Shown here: piece after piece, positions 6,323-9,442 of the stretch | Numbering within the stretch: the first letter of the stretch is position 1 | Layout of the letters: the number at the start of each line of letters is the position of its first letter | Source: Chromobacteriaceae bacterium | GTDB taxonomy: Bacteria; Pseudomonadota; Gammaproteobacteria; Burkholderiales; Aquaspirillaceae | NCBI GenBank assembly: GCA_030151505.1 | Contig: JASLDQ010000210.1 | Coordinates: forward strand, 1-9,442 | Length of the DNA: 9,442 nt | Direction of reading: 5' to 3' | The notes under the pieces: generated by a model | What the model was told of the DNA's origin: nothing | Databases searched by the model: none | Seen by the model: only the letters and a program-made list of their open reading frames with translations | Made by a program: the position numbers and the translations under genes

Positions 6323-7141
6323 TCAGATGGCGAACGACAGCATCGACAAATCGACAGGCTGCGGCGGGCGGGGAATGGCGGCGATTTCGTCGGACAGGTC
6401 CAGGTAGTCCAGCGTCCCGCCATTCAGCAGGGTCAGCACTTCCGATTCCACCCGCGCCAGCTCGGGATGGCGGCGGTCGCGCGGACGGGGAAGGCTCACC
6501 GCGACTTCGCCGGCGATGCGCCCCGGGCCGCTGGCGAGGACGATGATCCTGTCGCTCAGATAGGCCGCCTCGCCGATGTCGTGGGTGACCAGCAGCACCG
6601 TGGTGTTGCGGTGCCCCGCCGCCGACAGCAGCAGGTCCTGCAGGCGCATGCGGGTGAAGGCGTCCACCGCGCTGAACGGCTCGTCCACCAGCAGCAGCGC
6701 GGGCTGGTTGAACAGGCCGCGCGCAATCGCGGCCCGCTGGGCCATGCCGCCGGACAACTGCTTGGGGTAGGCGTCGGCGAAATCGGCCAGCCCCACTTCG
6801 GCCAGCAGCGACCGCACCCGGGGATGGCGGCCGCCGCCACGCCCCAGCTCGAACCCCACGTTGTCGGCCACGGTCAGCCAGGGCAGCAGGCGCGGCTCCT
6901 GAAAGATGAAGCCCACATCCGGCGAATGCAGGGAGGGCGCGGCGCCGTTGATGCGAACCGTGCCGGCGTAGGCGGCGTCCAGCCCGGCCACGATGCGCAG
7001 CAGCGTGCTTTTGCCGCAACCGCTGGGGCCGACGAGGCTGACGATCTCGCCGGGCCGGATGTCGAAACGCACGTTGTCGATGATGCGGCGGGTCTGAAAG
7101 CTTTTTTCCGCCACGTGCAGGTGGAGCAGGTTCTGGTTCAT
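6323..7141 (-). CDS. ssuB: Sulfonate/sulfate-ester-type ABC transporter ATPase
   Basis: This 272-residue ATPase belongs to the nitrate/sulfonate/taurine importer class (SsuB, AtsC, TauB). Motifs are Walker A GPSGCGKST (38-46), Q81 in FIFQEPRLLPW, signature LSGGMAQR (129-136), Walker B LLLVDEPFSAVD (149-160) and His187 in VTHDIGEA. The start is the ATG at 7141, with GGAG at 7148-7151 upstream and an 11-nt gap after the permease stop. The frame extends upstream to 7843, but that part overlaps the permease and is a shadow. It is the last gene of its operon and is followed by a terminator. The family is secure; whether the cargo is an aliphatic sulfonate, an aryl sulfate ester or a related compound cannot be read from the ATPase. 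Confidence 0.92.
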   Translation of the reverse strand: MNQNLLHLHVAEKSFQTRRIIDNVRFDIRPGEIVSLVGPSGCGKSTLLRIVAGLDAAYAGTVRINGAAPSLHSPDVGFIFQEPRLLPWLTVADNVGFELGRGGGRHPRVRSLLAEVGLADFADAYPKQLSGGMAQRAAIARGLFNQPALLLVDEPFSAVDAFTRMRLQDLLLSAAGHRNTTVLLVTHDIGEAAYLSDRIIVLASGPGRIAGEVAVSLPRPRDRRHPELARVESEVLTLLNGGTLDYLDLSDEIAAIPRPPQPVDLSMLSFAI

Positions 7142-7152
7142 TGCGTTCTCCG

Positions 7153-7992
7153 TCAGGCCGGGCGGCCGGCATATACGTCCCGCCACGCCAGGCACCGTTT
7201 TTCCAGCCATTGCAGCAGGGTGTCGCTCAGTTTGCCGAGCAGCGCGAGGACGATGATCGCCACGATCACGAGGTCGGCGCGGGCGGTTTCGCGGCCGTCG
7301 GTCAGCAGGTAGCCCAGACCGCGGGTCGCGGCGATGAGTTCGGCGGCGACCAGGAACATCCACGCCAGCGACAGCCCGCTGCGCAGGCCGGTGAACAGGT
7401 TCGGCAGCGTGGCTGGCAAAAAGATGCGGGCCACCAGCCGCCAGCCCTGGTAGCCGTAGATACCGCCGACTTCGACGAGCTTGCGGTCCACGTTCTGGAT
7501 GCCGGCGACGAAGTTCAGGTAGACCGGAAAAAACGCGCCGATGGCGATCAGCGTGATCTTCGGCGCTTCGCCGATGCCGAGCCAGAGCAGCAACAGCGGC
7601 ACGCACGCGAGGGAGGGAATCGCCCGCAACGCCTGGAAAGTCGGGTCCAGATACGCCTCGGCCTGACGGGAGAGCCCGACCAGCGCCCCCACGATCAAGG
7701 CCAGCCCGGCACCGATGGCGAAACCGGCCAGAACCCGCAGGCTGCTGATCGCGACGTGACCGAACAGGGCATCGCCGGCGGCCAAGTCGGCCAGCGTGCC
7801 GGCCAGTTCTGATGGCGGAGGCAGCAGGTGGGCGCTGACCCACCCTCCCCGCACGGCGGCTTCCCAGATCGCCAGCAGCAACACAGGCAGCACCAGCCCC
7901 CGCGCCAGGCTGACGATCCGGCCCGGCTGGCCCGACGGCGGAGCCAGTTCCACGGCAGCCACCTCTGCCGGGCTTGAGGACACCTTGCCCAT
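7153..7992 (-). CDS. ssuC: Sulfonate/sulfate-ester-type ABC transporter permease
   Basis: This is a 279-residue inner-membrane permease of the SsuC/AtsB/TauC class. An N-terminal segment of about 28 polar residues precedes about six hydrophobic helices (first at about 31-47, later ones at about 90-107, 129-140, 145-162, 206-222 and 240-254). The cytoplasmic coupling loop spans about 174-200 (EVGGIYGYQGWRLVARIFLP), and GLGYLLTDGRETARADLV at 225-242 is typical of the family. The start at 7992 has a strong AGGAG at 7999-8003 that overlaps the stop codon of the binding-protein gene, so translation is probably coupled. It has only two Met and two Cys in total. Confidence 0.93.
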   Translation of the reverse strand: MGKVSSSPAEVAAVELAPPSGQPGRIVSLARGLVLPVLLLAIWEAAVRGGWVSAHLLPPPSELAGTLADLAAGDALFGHVAISSLRVLAGFAIGAGLALIVGALVGLSRQAEAYLDPTFQALRAIPSLACVPLLLLWLGIGEAPKITLIAIGAFFPVYLNFVAGIQNVDRKLVEVGGIYGYQGWRLVARIFLPATLPNLFTGLRSGLSLAWMFLVAAELIAATRGLGYLLTDGRETARADLVIVAIIVLALLGKLSDTLLQWLEKRCLAWRDVYAGRPA

Positions 7993-8002
7993 GATCTTCT
8001 CC

Positions 8003-8974
8003 TCAGTTGACGGCGGCGCTGGCGAAGCGCGGCTCCACCAGCGCGTCGATCACGGCGCCGACGTTCGTGCCGTTTTTCACCAGCGCCTCTTCCACCAGAA
8101 TGGGCGCGGCCGCCTTCAGGGCCGAGACGTGTTCGGCACCCGGCACCGGATTGCTGAAATTGTTGCGCTTGAGCTGGAGCCTGGCCACGTCCAGCGGCAG
8201 CTTCGCTTCCTCCGCCACCAGCTTCGCGGTTTCCGCCGGATGAGCGACGATCCACTTGCGCGCCTTTTCGTACGCGCCGATCACCCGTTTGACATGGTCC
8301 GGATACTGTCTGGCGAATGACTCGGTCGTGTTCAGGAAGCCGTAGGTGTTGAACGCCACGTTGCGGTACAGGATGCGGGAACCAGCCTGAATCTCGCTGC
8401 CGGCCATCAAGGGGTCGAGACCGGCCCAAGCGTCGACCCGCCCCTGCTCCAGCGCGGCGCGGCCGTCCGCGTGCTGCAGGGCGAGGATTTCCACGTCGCT
8501 CTTGGACAAGCCTTCTTTATGCAGGCTGCGCAGCAGGAACAGGTAGGGGTCCGTGCCCTTGGTGGCGGCCACCTTCTTGCCTTTCAGGTCCTTGATCGAC
8601 CTGACCGGCGAATCCTTCGGCACCAGCAGCGCCGTCCACTCGGGGCGGGAGTACACATAGACGCTCTTGATCGGATTGCCGTTGGCCCTGGACAGCACCG
8701 CGGCCAGCCCGGCGGTGGAGCCGAAATCCACGCTGCCGCTGTTCAGAAACTCCAGCGCGCGGTTGCTGCCCTGGCTGAGCACCCATTTGACCGGCACGCC
8801 GTCGGCCTTGAACGCCTCCTCCAGCCAGCCGAAGCGCTTGAGCACGAGGCTCGGCGGAGAGTAGTAGGCGTAGTCGAGCCGGATTTCCTTCGGCTGGTCG
8901 GCGGCCTGCGCCATGCCGCTTGCTACCAGTAATCCGGCCAGAGCCGTTGCGATTCGTTTTGCGATGCCTTGCAT
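8003..8974 (-). CDS. ssuA: Periplasmic sulfonate/sulfate-ester-type substrate-binding protein (SsuA/AtsR-like)
   Basis: This 323-residue exported binding protein delivers its ligand to the permease. A signal peptide is clear: MQGIAKR basic end, hydrophobic core ALAGLLVASGM, and likely cleavage after AQA at residue 24. Family features are IRLDYAYYSPPSLVLKRFGWLE (31-52), SQGSNRALEFLNSGSVDFG (67-85), VYVYSRPEWTALLV (105-118) and QGRVDAWAGLDP (177-188), as in SsuA and AtsR. The ATG at 8974 is chosen because the signal peptide begins there and AAGGA lies at 8982-8986; the frame stays open to 9214, but that would start inside the promoter. The mature protein has one Met and no Cys. It is the first gene of the right operon. 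Its ligand (aliphatic sulfonate versus sulfate ester) is uncertain. Confidence 0.92.
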   Translation of the reverse strand: MQGIAKRIATALAGLLVASGMAQAADQPKEIRLDYAYYSPPSLVLKRFGWLEEAFKADGVPVKWVLSQGSNRALEFLNSGSVDFGSTAGLAAVLSRANGNPIKSVYVYSRPEWTALLVPKDSPVRSIKDLKGKKVAATKGTDPYLFLLRSLHKEGLSKSDVEILALQHADGRAALEQGRVDAWAGLDPLMAGSEIQAGSRILYRNVAFNTYGFLNTTESFARQYPDHVKRVIGAYEKARKWIVAHPAETAKLVAEEAKLPLDVARLQLKRNNFSNPVPGAEHVSALKAAAPILVEEALVKNGTNVGAVIDALVEPRFASAAVN

Positions 8975-9192
8975 AGTGTTTTCCTTGGATGCGGATGGAG
9001 AGAACGGTGTGGCGGCGGTGACGCACGCACGGAAAGGGCGCCGTACGTTCGTCGCCTTCACGCCACGATGATTTCGTTCAATGGCTGGAACCGGAGAGAC
9101 GTTGCGGACAGCCGAAAATGCCATGGCTGCTGAGGCGTGATTCATGCGGCGCCTTGTCCGCTTGCGCCACACCCGAACCAGACCAGCGATGG
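8975..9192 (-). other. 5' leader of the ssuA-type operon
   Basis: About 218 nt separate the inferred sigma-54 transcription start (near 9192) from the start codon at 8974. It is open in frame with the downstream gene, but the encoded residues are Arg/Ala-rich, unlike any signal peptide, and the export signal begins at 8974. I see no separate gene or recognised riboswitch here. Confidence 0.4.
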
Positions 9193-9202
9193 GCAAGCAT
9201 TT

Positions 9203-9219
9203 CGCAACAAGCATGCCAA
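9203..9219 (-). promoter_or_regulatory. Sigma-54 (-24/-12) promoter of the ssuA-type operon
   Basis: The minus strand reads TTGGCATGCTTGTTGCG. GG (9217-9216) and GC (9205-9204) are 12 bases apart, and 11 of 14 defined RpoN consensus positions match. It differs by one base in 17 from the promoter at 6007-6023. Transcription should begin near 9192. Confidence 0.85.
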
Positions 9220-9235
9220 GTTATTTAATGTTTAA

Positions 9236-9248
9236 TTTCAACAGGTTA
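9236..9248. promoter_or_regulatory. Possible IHF site between enhancer and promoter (right operon)
   Basis: TTTCAACAGGTTA fits the IHF consensus WATCAANNNNTTR with a single mismatch. It lies in a strongly AT-rich stretch (about 9221-9262) between the enhancer palindromes and the -24/-12 promoter. Confidence 0.5.
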
Positions 9249-9267
9249 AAAAATAACCAAAACGCAA

Positions 9268-9282
9268 TTGCTGCAGCAGCAA
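9268..9282. promoter_or_regulatory. Enhancer palindrome A (perfect TTGCTG-N3-CAGCAA)
   Basis: TTGCTG (9268-9273), spacer CAG, CAGCAA (9277-9282) form a perfect two-fold symmetric site, as expected for a dimeric helix-turn-helix activator. Its centre, 9275, is about 83 bp upstream of the predicted start and 32 bp (about three helical turns) from palindrome B, which suits cooperative binding on one DNA face. Confidence 0.65.
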
Positions 9283-9288
9283 CACTGG

Positions 9289-9314
9289 TTGCGGAGCGAT
9301 TGCTGTCGCAGCAG
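9289..9314. promoter_or_regulatory. Enhancer palindrome B with TTGCGGAG box (SfnR-type UAS)
   Basis: TTGCTG (9300-9305), spacer TCG, CAGCAG (9309-9314) match the palindrome at 11 of 12 arm positions. TTGCGGAG at 9289-9296 precedes it by the same 11 bp as at 6096. The centre lies about 115 bp upstream of the predicted start, equivalent to the site before the metN operon. Confidence 0.65.
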
Positions 9315-9374
9315 CACGTCCGCCAGGAAAAAAATGCCGCCGCAAGCCGGTCCGGTTCCAGACCTTCTGGCCGC

Positions 9375-9408
9375 AAAAAACCCGCATGCCTCAGGGGCAA
9401 TGCGGGTT
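9375..9408 (-). terminator. Rho-independent terminator of a gene beyond the right edge
   Basis: A 9-bp stem, AACCCGCAT (9379-9387) and ATGCGGGTT (9400-9408), is extended by GCC/GGC across one bulged base, and six T residues follow on the minus strand (9380-9375). On the plus strand no T-run follows, so it serves a minus-strand gene ending right of 9408. The last 34 bases are too short to identify that gene. Confidence 0.8.
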
Positions 9409-9442
9409 GGCGGATGCTGGCCGGACCAGGCGCGGATGGCCG

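Noticed and set aside
6323..7843. A 506-codon reading of the ATPase frame
   Set aside because: Only the part from 7141 onward is ATPase; the upstream half overlaps the permease in another frame and is Arg/Ala/Gly-rich filler.
8975..9214. N-terminal extension of the binding protein to an ATG at 9214
   Set aside because: The codon lies within the -24/-12 element, and a proper signal peptide with a ribosome site begins at 8974.
9241..9330. Repeated CAG/CTG triplets resembling a simple-sequence repeat
   Set aside because: They resolve into two defined palindromes with fixed spacing that match a site before the other operon, so an operator explanation fits better than slippage.

Overview
The window is about 9.4 kb of GC-rich bacterial DNA. 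It holds two operons, both on the minus strand, that look like a sulfur-scavenging (sulfate-starvation) region. The protein families (SfnB-like, NtaA/DszA-like, SsuABC/AtsRBC-like, MetNI-like) and the high GC fit a Pseudomonas- or Burkholderia/Chromobacterium-type proteobacterium. The sequence alone does not settle the genus.

Right operon, transcribed leftward from about 9192 to 6323. It encodes a periplasmic sulfonate/sulfate-ester-type binding protein (8974-8003), its inner-membrane permease (7992-7153) and its ATPase (7141-6323): a complete SsuA-SsuC-SsuB type importer with 10-11 nt gaps. It ends at a strong hairpin/T-tract terminator at 6213-6180. No monooxygenase gene sits in this operon.

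Left operon, transcribed leftward from about 5996 past the left edge. It encodes a MetN-type ATPase with a C-terminal NIL domain (5735-4608) and a MetI-type permease (4615-3971). Two tandem acyl-CoA-dehydrogenase-fold SfnB-like flavin oxidoreductases follow (3906-2620 and 2595-1366). The last gene is an NtaA/SnaA/DszA-type flavin monooxygenase (1363 to the edge), nearly complete but with its stop codon outside the window. No MetQ-type binding protein is present. The pairing of DszC-fold and DszA-family enzymes suggests import of a small organosulfur compound followed by S-oxidation and C-S bond cleavage.

The most interesting part is the control DNA. Both operons are preceded by the same layout: a sigma-54 (-24/-12) promoter (6007-6023 and 9203-9219), an IHF-like site at an identical offset, and about 100 bp upstream a palindrome TTGCTG-N3-CAGCAA with a conserved TTGCGGAG box 11 bp away. 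This reads as a pair of enhancer-dependent promoters answering to one activator. SfnR, the sigma-54 activator of sulfone use in Pseudomonas putida, is the obvious candidate, though no regulator gene lies in the window. Upstream of each enhancer is a near-identical terminator (6180-6213; 9375-9408). The second implies another minus-strand gene ending just beyond the right edge.

Several encoded proteins are nearly free of Met and Cys (one 428-residue enzyme has only its initiator Met and one Cys), as expected for proteins made when sulfur is scarce. All the long plus-strand reading frames are antisense shadows of these genes.
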